From: Alkalidesulfovibrio alkalitolerans DSM 16529
Lineage (GTDB): Bacteria; Desulfobacterota; Desulfovibrionia; Desulfovibrionales; Desulfovibrionaceae
Length of the DNA stretch: 64,000 nt
Assembly (NCBI RefSeq): GCF_000422245.1
Contig: NZ_ATHI01000005.1
Span: 62,001 to 126,000 of the forward strand
Direction of reading: 5' to 3'
Below are positions 28,875 through 37,973 of the stretch, piece by piece. Under the pieces are notes generated by a model, which was given only the letters and a program-made list of their open reading frames with translations, was not told the DNA's origin and did not search any database. Position 1 is the stretch's first letter, and each line of letters begins with the position of its first letter. A program made the position numbers and the translations under genes.

Positions 28875-30782
28875 TCAAGCACCGCCCCACTCCGCAAGGT
28901 CGCCCGGATCGACGTCGAAGCGACGCATCCAGGAATCGAGGCAGAGCATCTGCCAGACGCGGTGTGTGAACAGTTCGTCCACAGCGCCGAGACGGCGCAC
29001 CGGAGAATGTGCCTGGCGATCGAGGACGCCGCGCACGGCGTTTGGCGTAAAAATCGAGTGCAGCGGCGTATCTCGAACTGAAAGACGTGATCTGACGAAG
29101 TCAGAAAGGTCGGACCTGAACCACGGGCGAAGAGGCGTGGGAAAACCCCGTTTGGGCATTCCGTAAAGAATCTCGGGCAATCGGGAACGCATGGCCGCCC
29201 TGGGAATAGCCTTGAGTTCGCCGCCATGAAGCTTCAGTTCGAAGGGCACGCGCAGGGATAGATCGACCATGGCGTTGTCGCAAAGCGGCGTACGCGACTC
29301 CAGGGAATGGGCCATGGATATCTTGTCCTCGACCGTGAAGAGCCCGGGCAGATAGCTCTTCATGAAAACCCTGGTCAGCCGCCGCACCGTATCCGGCTCG
29401 TCTCCGATCAGGGCCGTGAGCCCGGCCCGGGGGTCGATCTGTCCAAGCTGCGCCAGGGCCCTGGGTTGCAGCATGCGCATAAGCGCCCTGCGGGTGTTGA
29501 TGAGCGGCAGGAAGGTACGGCGCGCCCTCGTGAGCAGCGGTTGGAGGAGGAAATAGGCGAGATGGGGGATTTCGCGCGGCCGGTGTCCACGCAACAGCCT
29601 GAACGCCCGGCCTGGATCGCCCGGCAGCGAAGCCAGGAAACCGGCAAACTTGAAAACCTGGTATCCGCCGAAAAATTCATCGCCTCCGTGACCGGTGAGG
29701 ATTACTTTGACGGATTTGGAGGCCTCGCGAGCCACCACGTATTGCGAAAAAGAACCGTAGCCCATGCGCGGTTCGTCGAGGTGGTACATAAGATCGTCGA
29801 AGCAAACCGCAAAGTCATCCGGCCCCATGACAACCTCGGAGTGGCGCGAGCCGATGCGCTCGGCCACTGCCCGCGCGCCGCCGCTCTCGTCATACCAGCC
29901 TCCCACGTCGAAACGGCCGTTGAAGGTTGCCACGCCCGTGCCCAGATTTTCCAGGGCCAGGGTGGCCACGCTCGTGGAGTCGATGCCGCCGGAAAGGTAG
30001 GTGGCGATCTCCACGTCGCTCATGAGGTGGCGCGCCACCGACTCCTTGGCGGTAACCAGAAACTCGTCGCAGGCCTCGGCGAAGGTCATGGGTGTCTCGT
30101 CCCGGAAGACCACGTCCCAATAGCGGTGCGCGCGCAGCCTGGCAGCCTCGAAAACGAGCGTCTGGCCCGGTTCGACCATGCGCATGCCGGCGAAAAGCGT
30201 CTGTGCGCCGAAGGTGTTCTCGAAGGTCAGATACTGGGCGAAACCCTCGGGATCGGCCTTGGCGCGGATCAGGCCCGAGGCCAGAATGGCCTTGATCTCC
30301 GAGGCGAAGATAAGTCCGCCCCCGATCTGGGCGTAATACAGCGGCTTGATGCCCAGTCTGTCGCGGCCGAGGATCAGACGGCGGCGGATGCGGTCGAAGA
30401 GGCCGAAGGCGATCATGCCGTTCAGGACCAGCGGCCAGTCTTCGTCGCCTTCTCGAGCCGCGTCCTCGTACAGATGCAGCAGCACCTCGTTGTCGCTGTG
30501 GGAACGAAAGGCGTGGCCCGCATCAAGGAGCCCACGGCGCAATTCCGGGGCGTTGTATATCTCGCCGTTACCCGTGAGGACCACGCCCTCGTCCTCGCTG
30601 AACATGGGCTGGTTGCCCTGCGGCGAGAGGTCCACGATGGACAGTCGGACATGGCCGAGGGAAATATCGCCCTCGGACCACAGACTCGTGTTGTCGGGCC
30701 CACGATGACCAATCACTTCGAGCATGCGCGCCACGATCACGTGGGCTCCGGCAATGCCCACCACTCCGGCTATGCCGCACAT
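28875..30782 (-). CDS. asnB: Asparagine synthetase B-type amidotransferase
   Basis: A 635-residue glutamine-dependent amidotransferase. The N-terminal glutaminase domain begins MCGIAG with the nucleophile Cys2, followed by GHRGPDN, HVRLSIVDLSPQGNQP and NGEIYN. The synthetase domain has the PP-loop SGGIDSTSVA near residue 265. Length fits the asnB subfamily of about 600-640 residues. Such proteins make asparagine, but relatives near glycan genes amidate sugars (the WbpS/exosortase type), and the flippase-like neighbour leaves that option open. Confidence 0.88.
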   Translation of the reverse strand: MCGIAGVVGIAGAHVIVARMLEVIGHRGPDNTSLWSEGDISLGHVRLSIVDLSPQGNQPMFSEDEGVVLTGNGEIYNAPELRRGLLDAGHAFRSHSDNEVLLHLYEDAAREGDEDWPLVLNGMIAFGLFDRIRRRLILGRDRLGIKPLYYAQIGGGLIFASEIKAILASGLIRAKADPEGFAQYLTFENTFGAQTLFAGMRMVEPGQTLVFEAARLRAHRYWDVVFRDETPMTFAEACDEFLVTAKESVARHLMSDVEIATYLSGGIDSTSVATLALENLGTGVATFNGRFDVGGWYDESGGARAVAERIGSRHSEVVMGPDDFAVCFDDLMYHLDEPRMGYGSFSQYVVAREASKSVKVILTGHGGDEFFGGYQVFKFAGFLASLPGDPGRAFRLLRGHRPREIPHLAYFLLQPLLTRARRTFLPLINTRRALMRMLQPRALAQLGQIDPRAGLTALIGDEPDTVRRLTRVFMKSYLPGLFTVEDKISMAHSLESRTPLCDNAMVDLSLRVPFELKLHGGELKAIPRAAMRSRLPEILYGMPKRGFPTPLRPWFRSDLSDFVRSRLSVRDTPLHSIFTPNAVRGVLDRQAHSPVRRLGAVDELFTHRVWQMLCLDSWMRRFDVDPGDLAEWGGA

Positions 30783-30906
30783 TTCTGTCTCGACCTTTCT
30801 TTACCGGTGGGCAGTGAAGTCCGCATGGCGTCACGGGCGACACCATGCGAGGGAAAGCCCTGGATCATGCGGCAAACCTCGTATTCGGCCATGCGCGTTC
30901 GTCCGT

Positions 30907-33126
30907 TCAACCGTTGACCAGTTCCTGGAGCCGGAAGCGAAGGTTGGTATAGCGGCGCTCGGAGCGGTTGTTCTTGACGGCCAGGGCCACGGCGCGGCGG
31001 CTGCCCACGAGCACGACCAGCTTCCTGGCCCTGGTGATGGCGGTGTACAGCAGGTTCCGCTGCAAGAGCACGAAATGCTGCGTGAGCAGCGGGATGACCA
31101 CGGCCGGGTACTCGCTGCCCTGCGATTTGTGCACGCTCACGGCGTAGGCCAGGGAAAGCTCGTCCAGTTCCGTGGCGTCGTAGAGCACGGCGCGGCCGTC
31201 AAAATCCACGAGCAGTTCGCCGCCTTCCTGATCCACCTCGGTGATGAACCCCAGGTCCCCGTTGAAGACGTCCTTCTCGTAGTCGTTGCGAAGCTGGATC
31301 ACGCGGTCGCCCGCGCGAAAGCGCGTCTGGCCGCGCAAGAGTTCACGGCGGCGCGGATTCACGACCTCCTGCACGGCCTCGTTCAGGGCCTTGGTGCCCA
31401 CCTCGCCCTTGTGCATGGGCGTGAGCACCTGGATGTCGCGCAGCGGATCAAGCCCGTAGGCGCGCGGGATGCGCTCGGCCACGCAGTCGATCACCAGGCG
31501 GCGCACGGTGGCGGGATCGTCCTGCACGATCCACCAGAAATCCTTCTTGGGCGGCTGCGCGTCGTCCTCGATGGGGAACTCGCCCTGGTTCACGCGGTGG
31601 GCGTTGCGCACGATGGCGCTCTCCATGGCCTGGCGGTAGATGTGCTCCAGGCGCGAGTGCGGCAGCGCCTCGCTGGTCAGAAGATCGGCCAGCACGTTGC
31701 CCGGCCCCACCGACGGCAACTGGTTCACGTCGCCCACCAGCACCAGGCGGCAGGTCAGGGGCAGGGCCCGCAACAGCGCCTGGAAGAGCTGCGTGTCGAG
31801 CATGCTGGCCTCGTCCACGAGTATGGCGTCGGCCTTGAGCTTGTGCTCCTCGTTCACGGCGAAGCCGCCGTCGGGCTGGTATTGCAGAAGCCGGTGAATG
31901 GTCGAGGCCGCGCTTCCGGCCGCCTCGCTCAGGCGCTTGGCCGCGCGGCCCGTGGGCGCGCAGAGCTTGACCGAGAGCCCGGCCGCGGCCAGAGCGCGCA
32001 CGATCATGCGGGTGATGGTGGTCTTGCCCGTGCCGGGACCGCCGGTGATGATCCAGGCCTTGTTCACGCAGGCTCCGACCACGGCCTCGCGCTGCTCGTT
32101 GGAGAGCGTGATCCCGGCCGCGCGCTCAAGACCCGGCAACAGCCCCTCGACCTTGGAGCGCAACTCGCGCGGGCAGGGGTGGTCGAGCAGGGCCACGAGG
32201 CGAGAGGCCACATCGCGCTCCAGGTTGTAGAAGAGCCTGAGCCAGATCGCCTCTTCCACGCCCTGCACGGAGAGATCCTCGACGACCACGCGCTTCTTGG
32301 CTTCGAGCCCGGCCAGGGCCTCGTCAAAACGGTCGTGATCCAGGCCGCCGAGCAGTTCCTGGCACAGGCCGAAGAGTTCGTCGCGGGGGAAGAAGAGGTG
32401 GCCGCGCTCGCTGACCGTGAAGAGCCCGAAGACGATGGCCGCCTCCACCCGTTCCAGCGCATCCGGGGCGAAGCCAAGCTTGAGGGCCATGGCGTCGGCC
32501 GTTCGAAAGCCCACGCCCCGCACCAGATAGGCCAGCTCGTAGGGATTCTCGCGCAGCTTGGCGATGGCCCCCGCGCCCCACAGCGAGAAGATGCGCGGGG
32601 CGAAGGTCACTGGCGCGCCGTGGGTCTGCAAGAAGAGCATCAGCCCGCGAATCTCGCGCTGCTCGTTCCAGCAGGCCACGATGTCCGCGAGCTTCTTGCG
32701 CCCCACGCCCTCCACCTCGAGCAGGCGCTTGGGCTCGTTGTCCAGGATGTCCAGGACTTCGATCCCGAAACGGTCGGCCATGCGCTCGGCCAGGGCCGGG
32801 CCCACGCCCTTGATGAGCCCCGAGGAGAGGTAACGGACGACCCCGGCCAGGCTCGCGGGATAGGCCTGCACGAAGCGGTTGACCTCGAACTGGCGGCCGA
32901 AGCGCGGGTGCTCCTTCCAGCGGCCCCACATCTCCAGGACCTCGCCCGGCGTGAGCTCGCCCATGACGCCGACCACCGTGGTCTGGCCCGGCTCGCCGCG
33001 CGCGGCCACGCGGGCCACGGTCCAGCCGCTGTCCGGCGCGTGAAAGGCCACGGACCGCACCTCGCCCGTCAGAAAAATCTGATCGTCGCCTTCGGGCAGG
33101 CCGTCGAGAAGGTGTTGGGAACTCAT
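30907..33126 (-). CDS. recD2: RecD2-type SF1B DNA helicase
   Basis: A 739-residue 5'-3' helicase, not part of RecBCD. The N-terminal OB-like domain (FLTGEVRSVAFHAPDSGWTVARV) and a helix-hairpin-helix region (LIKGVGPALAERM, LLEVEGVGRKKLADI) are typical of RecD2. Walker A GGPGTGKTTITRM is near residue 360, Walker B is VDEASMLD, and the C-terminal UvrD-like motif is YAVSVHKSQGSEYPAVVIP with TAITRARK. ATG 33126 is preferred; a GTG at 33174 would overlap recR. Neither has a strong ribosome site. Following recR in the same direction suggests a replication-repair operon. Confidence 0.92.
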   Translation of the reverse strand: MSSQHLLDGLPEGDDQIFLTGEVRSVAFHAPDSGWTVARVAARGEPGQTTVVGVMGELTPGEVLEMWGRWKEHPRFGRQFEVNRFVQAYPASLAGVVRYLSSGLIKGVGPALAERMADRFGIEVLDILDNEPKRLLEVEGVGRKKLADIVACWNEQREIRGLMLFLQTHGAPVTFAPRIFSLWGAGAIAKLRENPYELAYLVRGVGFRTADAMALKLGFAPDALERVEAAIVFGLFTVSERGHLFFPRDELFGLCQELLGGLDHDRFDEALAGLEAKKRVVVEDLSVQGVEEAIWLRLFYNLERDVASRLVALLDHPCPRELRSKVEGLLPGLERAAGITLSNEQREAVVGACVNKAWIITGGPGTGKTTITRMIVRALAAAGLSVKLCAPTGRAAKRLSEAAGSAASTIHRLLQYQPDGGFAVNEEHKLKADAILVDEASMLDTQLFQALLRALPLTCRLVLVGDVNQLPSVGPGNVLADLLTSEALPHSRLEHIYRQAMESAIVRNAHRVNQGEFPIEDDAQPPKKDFWWIVQDDPATVRRLVIDCVAERIPRAYGLDPLRDIQVLTPMHKGEVGTKALNEAVQEVVNPRRRELLRGQTRFRAGDRVIQLRNDYEKDVFNGDLGFITEVDQEGGELLVDFDGRAVLYDATELDELSLAYAVSVHKSQGSEYPAVVIPLLTQHFVLLQRNLLYTAITRARKLVVLVGSRRAVALAVKNNRSERRYTNLRFRLQELVNG

Positions 33127-33155
33127 GTCGTTCAGGCGCTTCGTCTTTGGGCGGC

Positions 33156-33767
33156 CTAGATCTTCTGCCGCCACAGGAGCGATTGGCGCAGGGTCTCGCG
33201 GTCCACGTACTTGACCTCGGAGCCCAGCGGAATGCCCTGGGCCAGCCGGGTCAGGCCGATGTCTGGAAATTCGCGCGCCAACAGGTTCTTGACGTAGGAG
33301 GCCGTGGCCTCGGCTTCGGTGGTGGTGCCCAGCGCCAGGATCAGTTCGCGCACCTCGCCCTCGGCCAGCCGGGCCTTGAGCGCAGCGAAATCGAGGCTCG
33401 CGGCGTCCACGCCGTCCAAGGGGGCGATGAGGCCGCCGAGGACCATGTACTGGCCCCGGTAAAAACCGCCCGCCTCAAGCGCCAACAGGCTGTCCCACTC
33501 GCCCACCAGGCAGAGTTGGTCGCGCTCGCGCCCCGGATCGGCGCACAAGGGACAGGGGCTTTGCTCCGCGATGCTCAGGCAGCGGCGGCAAAAACACAGC
33601 TTCTCGCGCAGGTCCAATACGGCCTGGCCCAGGGCGTCCGCCCGTTCGCGCGGCCATTTGAGCATGGTCAGGGCGATGCGCAGGGCGGACTTGGGGCCCA
33701 GGCCGGGCAACGCGGCCAGCCGCTCCACCAACTCGCGCAAGGGGAGCGGCAGCGTGTTCGCGTCCAT
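33156..33767 (-). CDS. recR: Recombination mediator RecR
   Basis: A 203-residue RecFOR pathway protein that helps load RecA at gaps. Helix-hairpin-helix LPGLGPKSALRIAL is near residues 20-33. A four-cysteine zinc finger is CFCRRC...CPLC (about residues 58-75). The Toprim domain has LVGEWDSLLALE and ILALGTTTEAEATASYV. The family is 195-205 residues. It lies 7 bases after ybaB and follows dnaX, the classic dnaX-ybaB-recR order. Confidence 0.96.
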   Translation of the reverse strand: MDANTLPLPLRELVERLAALPGLGPKSALRIALTMLKWPRERADALGQAVLDLREKLCFCRRCLSIAEQSPCPLCADPGRERDQLCLVGEWDSLLALEAGGFYRGQYMVLGGLIAPLDGVDAASLDFAALKARLAEGEVRELILALGTTTEAEATASYVKNLLAREFPDIGLTRLAQGIPLGSEVKYVDRETLRQSLLWRQKI

Positions 33768-33774
33768 GGACCGC

Positions 33775-34086
33775 CTAGAGGATGCCGGGCAGCTTGATGC
33801 CGCCGGTGATCTTGGTCATTTCGGCCTCGCGCAGTTCGTTGGCCTGCTTGATGGCTTCCTTGATGGCCGCGAGCACCAGATCCTGGAGCATCTCCACGTC
33901 CTGGGGATCGACCACGGACTTGTCGATGCGAATGGCCACGATCTCGCCCGAGCAGTTGGCCGTGACGCTGACCATGCCGCCGCCGCTTTGGGCTTCCACG
34001 GTCCGCTCGGCCAATTCCTTCTGTAAATCGGCCATCTTCTTTTGCATCATCTGGGCCTGGCGAACCAGGTCGTTCATTCCGCGCAT
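33775..34086 (-). CDS. ybaB: YbaB/EbfC nucleoid-associated protein
   Basis: A 103-residue DNA-binding protein, dimeric in the family. MNDLVRQAQMMQKKMADLQKEL is followed by EAQSGGGMVSVTANCSGEIVAIRIDKSVVDPQDVEMLQDLVLAAIKEA, matching YbaB throughout. AAGGAG precedes ATG 34086. It is sandwiched between dnaX and recR with gaps of 27 and 7 bases. Confidence 0.95.
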   Translation of the reverse strand: MRGMNDLVRQAQMMQKKMADLQKELAERTVEAQSGGGMVSVTANCSGEIVAIRIDKSVVDPQDVEMLQDLVLAAIKEAIKQANELREAEMTKITGGIKLPGIL

Positions 34087-34113
34087 GGCGTCTCCTTGCG
34101 ATATTTTCGTTTT

Positions 34114-36030
34114 CTAGTGTTTGGGGCCGAAATCCATGATGACCGCGCCGAATTCGTCCTTCATGCGGCGCACCACGGGGTTGGCCAGTATCTCGTCGAG
34201 CATTTCGCGGCGGCTCTTTTCCGGGGCGCGCCGGACGCTGGAAAAGCCGATCGTCACGTCCGGGCCGAAGAAGTCGCGGGCCGCGGCCGTAATACGGGCG
34301 AGGTTGTCCGCCTGGGTCATCTGGCTGCGATGGCTGTCGTTTTGACAGACGACGGTCAGTCCGCCCCCGGCGTATTCGCCCGTGCACAGGGAAAAGCTCG
34401 GCGGCAGGGCCCGGCCGTTCTCGCGGGTTCCGACGTAGGCCCGAAACGCCTCGAAATCGCGCGGTCCCGGCGGAGGGGGCGGATTGCCGCGCGGTGCGGC
34501 CACTGGTTCGGGACTCGCCTTTTCCTCCGCCTTGGGCGCGGGGGAAGCGGCCTCAGCCGTGCGCGGCGGCTCGGGATCGCGGGGGGCGGTCTCGGCCCAC
34601 GGCGGGGTCGCGTCGGCGCATGGGCCGGGGTCGCCGTCCTCCCAGGGCGGGGCTTCGTCCTGGGAGGCGCGCCTGGCGGGCTCGCGGGACGAAGCGGGCG
34701 CTGGCTCGCGAGGCGCCGCAGGCATGGCCTTGGCGGTCGGCGCTTGGGGCGGGGGGGCGACCTCGCCTCCCTGCTTCGCGCCGCTAGGGCTTTGCGGCGC
34801 GTTGCCCGGCCCGCTGGCCGATGATTTGGGAGGAGCGCTCGCAGCCCCACCCGGCGTATTGCCCGGCGTATTGCCAGACACGTTGCCGGATGCGGGCGTG
34901 ACCGCGCCAGTCGCGCCGGGGCCGTCGAGGTCCAAGAGCCTGGGCAGGCAAGCCATGTTGAAAAGCAAAAGCTCCAGCGCCTGCGCGGGCTCCAGGCTGT
35001 GCAGCACGCGGCGCTGGCCTTCGAGCGTCAATTGCCAGCAGGCGTGGATGTGGGCCAGGCTCAGGCGCGAGGCGAAACCGGCCAGTTCGCGGGCCTCCTC
35101 GGCGGGCATGTCCAGCACCTCCAGGGCCTGCCCCTGCGACTGCGCGAGCAGGAACAGATCGCGCCAGGTTCCGGCCAGCTCGCGCAGGAAAAAGCCCAGG
35201 TCGAGCCCCTGGTCCAACACCTGGCCCAGAAGCCGCGACAATGCAGGGCAATCGCCCGCGGCCACGGCAGAGAGGATTTCGAGCAGCATCTCGCGCCCGG
35301 CCAGCCCCAGCACCTCGCGCACGTCGCTCGCGGTCAGGGTCGCTCCGCCCATGGCCAAGGCCTGGGAGAGCAGCGACATGGAGTCGCGCACGCTGCCCGC
35401 GCCGCGCCGGGCCAGAAGCGTCAGCGCGGCGGGCTCGAAGGGCGCGCCCTCGCGCTCCAAAAGCCCGCGCAGGTGGGCTTCGAGCTCCTTTTGCGGCAGG
35501 CGCTTGAAGACGTAGTGCTGGCAGCGGCTGATGATCGTGGCCGGGAACTTGTGCGGCTCGGTGGTGGCCAGGACGAAGGTGGCGTGCGGCGGCGGCTCCT
35601 CCAGGGTCTTCAGGAGCGCGTTGAAGGCCTCGCGCGTGAGCATGTGGGCCTCGTCCACGATGAAGACCTTGTAGCGGCACTCGATGGGCGCGTAGCCGAT
35701 GTCTTCCTTGAGCCGCCTGGCGTCGTCGATGCCCCGGTTGGAGGCCGCGTCGATCTCCACCACGTCCACGGCGGCCCCGGCCGTGATGGCCCGGCAGTGC
35801 CTGCACTCGTTGCAGGGCTCGGCCGTGGGCGCGGTTTCGCAGTTCACGGCCTTGGCGAAGATGCGGGCCACGGTGGTCTTGCCCACGCCGCGCGTGCCCG
35901 AAAAAAGGTACGCGGGCGCGATGCGGCCCTCCTGGGACGCGCGCGCGAGCACGGCCTTGACGGCTTCCTGCCCGGCCACGTCGGCAAAGCGCTGGGGACG
36001 GTATTTGGCGGTGAGGCTTTGGGTGCTCAT
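34114..36030 (-). CDS. dnaX: DNA polymerase III subunits gamma/tau
   Basis: A 638-residue clamp-loader ATPase. Walker A GTRGVGKTT is at residues 45-53, a zinc module has Cys64, Cys73, Cys76 and Cys79, DEAHMLT gives Walker B, and the arginine-finger region SRCQHYVFKRL follows. Domain III runs to about residue 365. Then comes a long Pro/Ala/Ser-rich linker (about 370-530) and a C-terminal tau-like domain (FEAFRAYVGTRENGRALPPSF). No convincing slippery heptamer for a programmed frameshift was seen. A tight hairpin sits just before the start. Confidence 0.95.
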   Translation of the reverse strand: MSTQSLTAKYRPQRFADVAGQEAVKAVLARASQEGRIAPAYLFSGTRGVGKTTVARIFAKAVNCETAPTAEPCNECRHCRAITAGAAVDVVEIDAASNRGIDDARRLKEDIGYAPIECRYKVFIVDEAHMLTREAFNALLKTLEEPPPHATFVLATTEPHKFPATIISRCQHYVFKRLPQKELEAHLRGLLEREGAPFEPAALTLLARRGAGSVRDSMSLLSQALAMGGATLTASDVREVLGLAGREMLLEILSAVAAGDCPALSRLLGQVLDQGLDLGFFLRELAGTWRDLFLLAQSQGQALEVLDMPAEEARELAGFASRLSLAHIHACWQLTLEGQRRVLHSLEPAQALELLLFNMACLPRLLDLDGPGATGAVTPASGNVSGNTPGNTPGGAASAPPKSSASGPGNAPQSPSGAKQGGEVAPPPQAPTAKAMPAAPREPAPASSREPARRASQDEAPPWEDGDPGPCADATPPWAETAPRDPEPPRTAEAASPAPKAEEKASPEPVAAPRGNPPPPPGPRDFEAFRAYVGTRENGRALPPSFSLCTGEYAGGGLTVVCQNDSHRSQMTQADNLARITAAARDFFGPDVTIGFSSVRRAPEKSRREMLDEILANPVVRRMKDEFGAVIMDFGPKH

Positions 36031-36037
36031 GGTCTTT

Positions 36038-36055
36038 GGGGCCGCAAGCGGCCCC
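36038..36055 (-). other. Hairpin between ilvE stop and dnaX start
   Basis: A perfect 8-bp stem GGGGCCGC-AA-GCGGCCCC lies 7 bases before the dnaX ATG and 25 bases after the ilvE stop on the minus strand. No Shine-Dalgarno-like site is visible between it and the ATG, so it may restrict initiation or act as a weak ilvE terminator. Confidence 0.5.
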
Positions 36056-36080
36056 TTTCCCTCGGGTTCGCCGTCAGCGG

Positions 36081-37004
36081 CTAGACTGTGTAGTAGGTCA
36101 GGTACTTGGCGTAATCCGGGTTGGCCCCGGTCACGACCTTGAAGTACTCCTTCTGCAGATTGAGCGCCACCGGTCCGGCCTCGCCCTTGCCGATGCGGCG
36201 GCGGTCCACCTCGCGGATGGGCGTGAGCTCGGCGGCGGTGCCGGTGAAGAATGCCTCGTCCGCGCTGTACATCTCGTCGCGGGTGAAGCGCTCTTCCACC
36301 ACCTGGTAGCCCAGGGACCGGGCGAGCTCGATGACTGTCTCGCGGGTGATGCCCGCGAGGATCGAGGTCAGGGGCGGGGTCTTGATGATGCCCTTGCGCA
36401 CGATGAAGACGTTCTCGCCCGAGCCTTCGGAGACGTAGCCCGCCGTGTCGAGCATCAGCGCCTCGTCGTAGCCGTCGGCCAGGGCCTCGACCTTGGCCAG
36501 CACGGAGTTGACGTAGTTGCCGCAGACCTTGGCCTTGGTCATCATCACGTTGACGTGGTGGCGGGTGAAGGTGGAGGTCTTGATGCGGATGCCCTTGCGC
36601 AGGGCCTCCTCGCCGAGGTACGCGCCCCAGGCCCAGGTGGCGATGGCCACGCGGATGGGGTTCTTGCCCGGGTGCACGCCCATGGCTCCGTCGCCGATGA
36701 AGATCAGGGGCCGGATGTAGCCCTCGGACAGGCCGTTCACTGTCAAGGTCTCGATGATGGCCTTGTTGACGATGTCCTCGCTGTAGGGGACTTTCATCTC
36801 CATGATCGCGGCGGAGTCGAAGAGCCGCTCCACGTGTTCGGGAAGACGGAAGACGGCGCTTTTGCCGTCAACGGTCTTGTAGGAGCGAATGCCCTCGAAG
36901 ACGCCCACGCCGTAATGCAGCGTGTGGGTGAGCACGTGAACGTTGGCCTCGTCCCAGGGCACGAGTTTGCCGTCGAACCAGATCTTGTCCGTCTTTTGCA
37001 CCAT
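36081..37004 (-). CDS. ilvE: Branched-chain amino acid aminotransferase
   Basis: A 307-residue class IV PLP aminotransferase converting Val/Leu/Ile and their 2-oxoacids. [17 protein letters not shown] near residues 26-43 is the substrate-loop signature, the PLP lysine is Lys159 in KVCGNYVNS, and [20 protein letters not shown] follows. Length is typical. AAAGGGG precedes ATG 37004. Confidence 0.96.
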   Translation of the reverse strand: MVQKTDKIWFDGKLVPWDEANVHVLTHTLHYGVGVFEGIRSYKTVDGKSAVFRLPEHVERLFDSAAIMEMKVPYSEDIVNKAIIETLTVNGLSEGYIRPLIFIGDGAMGVHPGKNPIRVAIATWAWGAYLGEEALRKGIRIKTSTFTRHHVNVMMTKAKVCGNYVNSVLAKVEALADGYDEALMLDTAGYVSEGSGENVFIVRKGIIKTPPLTSILAGITRETVIELARSLGYQVVEERFTRDEMYSADEAFFTGTAAELTPIREVDRRRIGKGEAGPVALNLQKEYFKVVTGANPDYAKYLTYYTV

Positions 37005-37147
37005 GGCGAACCCCTTTCAGCGAATGTCGGATGAGATGCGGGAAACACGTGGTTACTGCATGGCCGTGAGCGGGTCAAGACGGTCCGGCGATCTGCCCCG
37101 CACGCTCGGCGAGCCGCCCTGTCCGGACCGGACTTTTTCCCCGGCCA

Positions 37148-37176
37148 TTGCCGCGAAGCCGAAAGCCCAGTAGACT
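37148..37176 (+). promoter_or_regulatory. Candidate promoter of the universal stress gene
   Basis: TTGCCG (37148-37153), 17 bp, TAGACT (37171-37176), each matching the sigma-70 consensus at four of six positions. It would give a leader of about 97 bases. Confidence 0.33.
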
Positions 37177-37279
37177 TGTCGTCGATAGACGCATTTTAAA
37201 GCGGACGCCCGAGAGCGCGTCCTTGTTTCGAGAACCCTTCGCCCCCGCCAATGACCGGGGCAATGTCAAGGAGCCGCAC

Positions 37280-37714
37280 ATGCCAGCGAAAATAGACTTC
37301 ACCCGCATCCTTTTGCCCGTGGACGGTTCGGATTACTCCATGCAGGCCGCCCTGGCCGCCGTGGAAATGGCCAGGCTCGCCAAGGGAAGCATCGTGCTGC
37401 TGCACTGCCATCGCCCCGTGCCCACGGCGCTGGGCGAACCCAATTTCCAGGATCTGACCGAGCGCTACGCCCGCGAGGCGGCCGAAATGCTGGCCCCGTT
37501 CCGCGAACTGCTCGTGCGCGCGAACGTGCCCTACACGGACAAGATCGTGGGCGGGCCGACCGCCGAAGTGATCGTCGAGGTGGCCGAGCTTGAGAAGTGC
37601 GGGGTGATCGTCATGGGCACCAAGGGCAAGTCGGGCCTGGAAAGTCTGGTCCTGGGCAGCGTGACGCACAAGGTGCTGCACACCTCGCCCTGCCCGGTTC
37701 TCGTCATCAGGTAG
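37280..37714 (+). CDS. uspA: Universal stress protein (UspA family)
   Basis: A 144-residue single-domain Usp protein. ILLPVDGSDYSMQAALAAVEMA opens it, and the C-terminal ATP-binding loop is complete: MGTKGKSGLESLVLGSVTHKVL then PCPVLVIR (the G-2x-G-9x-G-(S/T) pattern). It is likely cytoplasmic, nucleotide-binding and induced under stress. AAGGAG precedes the start. Confidence 0.93.
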   Translation: MPAKIDFTRILLPVDGSDYSMQAALAAVEMARLAKGSIVLLHCHRPVPTALGEPNFQDLTERYAREAAEMLAPFRELLVRANVPYTDKIVGGPTAEVIVEVAELEKCGVIVMGTKGKSGLESLVLGSVTHKVLHTSPCPVLVIR

Positions 37715-37751
37715 AGGGAATTTTTCACCGACGCCCCTCTCCCTTTGGGCC

Positions 37752-37792
37752 GGTCAAAAAGCGCGAGGGTCCGGACTCTTCGCGGCAACACA
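37752..37792 (-). repeat. Fragment of the dispersed element (E')
   Basis: A short first-arm fragment containing GCGAGGGTCCGGACTCTTCG and CGGCAACAC, minus orientation, 30 bp left of copy E. It looks like the survivor of a second insertion or an aborted tandem duplication. Confidence 0.5.
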
Positions 37793-37822
37793 ACCCGTGG
37801 GCTCGTCATCAAGCCCTTCTTT

Positions 37823-37973
37823 CAGGCCGCTCAAAATACCATGTCGGCCTCAGGCTCAAACTGGCGTCAAATGCAAGGCGCGAGAGCCGGTCAAGACCGA
37901 CGCGTATCAAAAGAATACGCGAGGGTTTGACCGGCTCGAAGCAACGCCGCAGATGGCGCGTTTTCAGCGGCCC
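37823..37973 (-). repeat. Dispersed palindromic element, copy E
   Basis: Minus-orientation copy with tip CGCGTAT...ATACGCG around 37901-37921 (7-base loop), CAAATGCAAGGCGCGAGAG on the left arm and GAAGCAACGCCGCAGATGGC on the right. Its terminal repeat GGGCCGCTGAAAA, read on the minus strand, supplies the last codon region and the TGA stop of the transglycosylase gene, so element and coding sequence overlap here. Confidence 0.8.

Noticed and set aside
30724-33159. An 811-codon open frame opposite recD2
   Set aside because: Antisense shadow of a gene with complete helicase motifs; the composition is that of reversed codons.
34114-36030. Programmed frameshift in dnaX
   Set aside because: No A-rich slippery heptamer was found on the coding strand; the tau-length frame is continuous.
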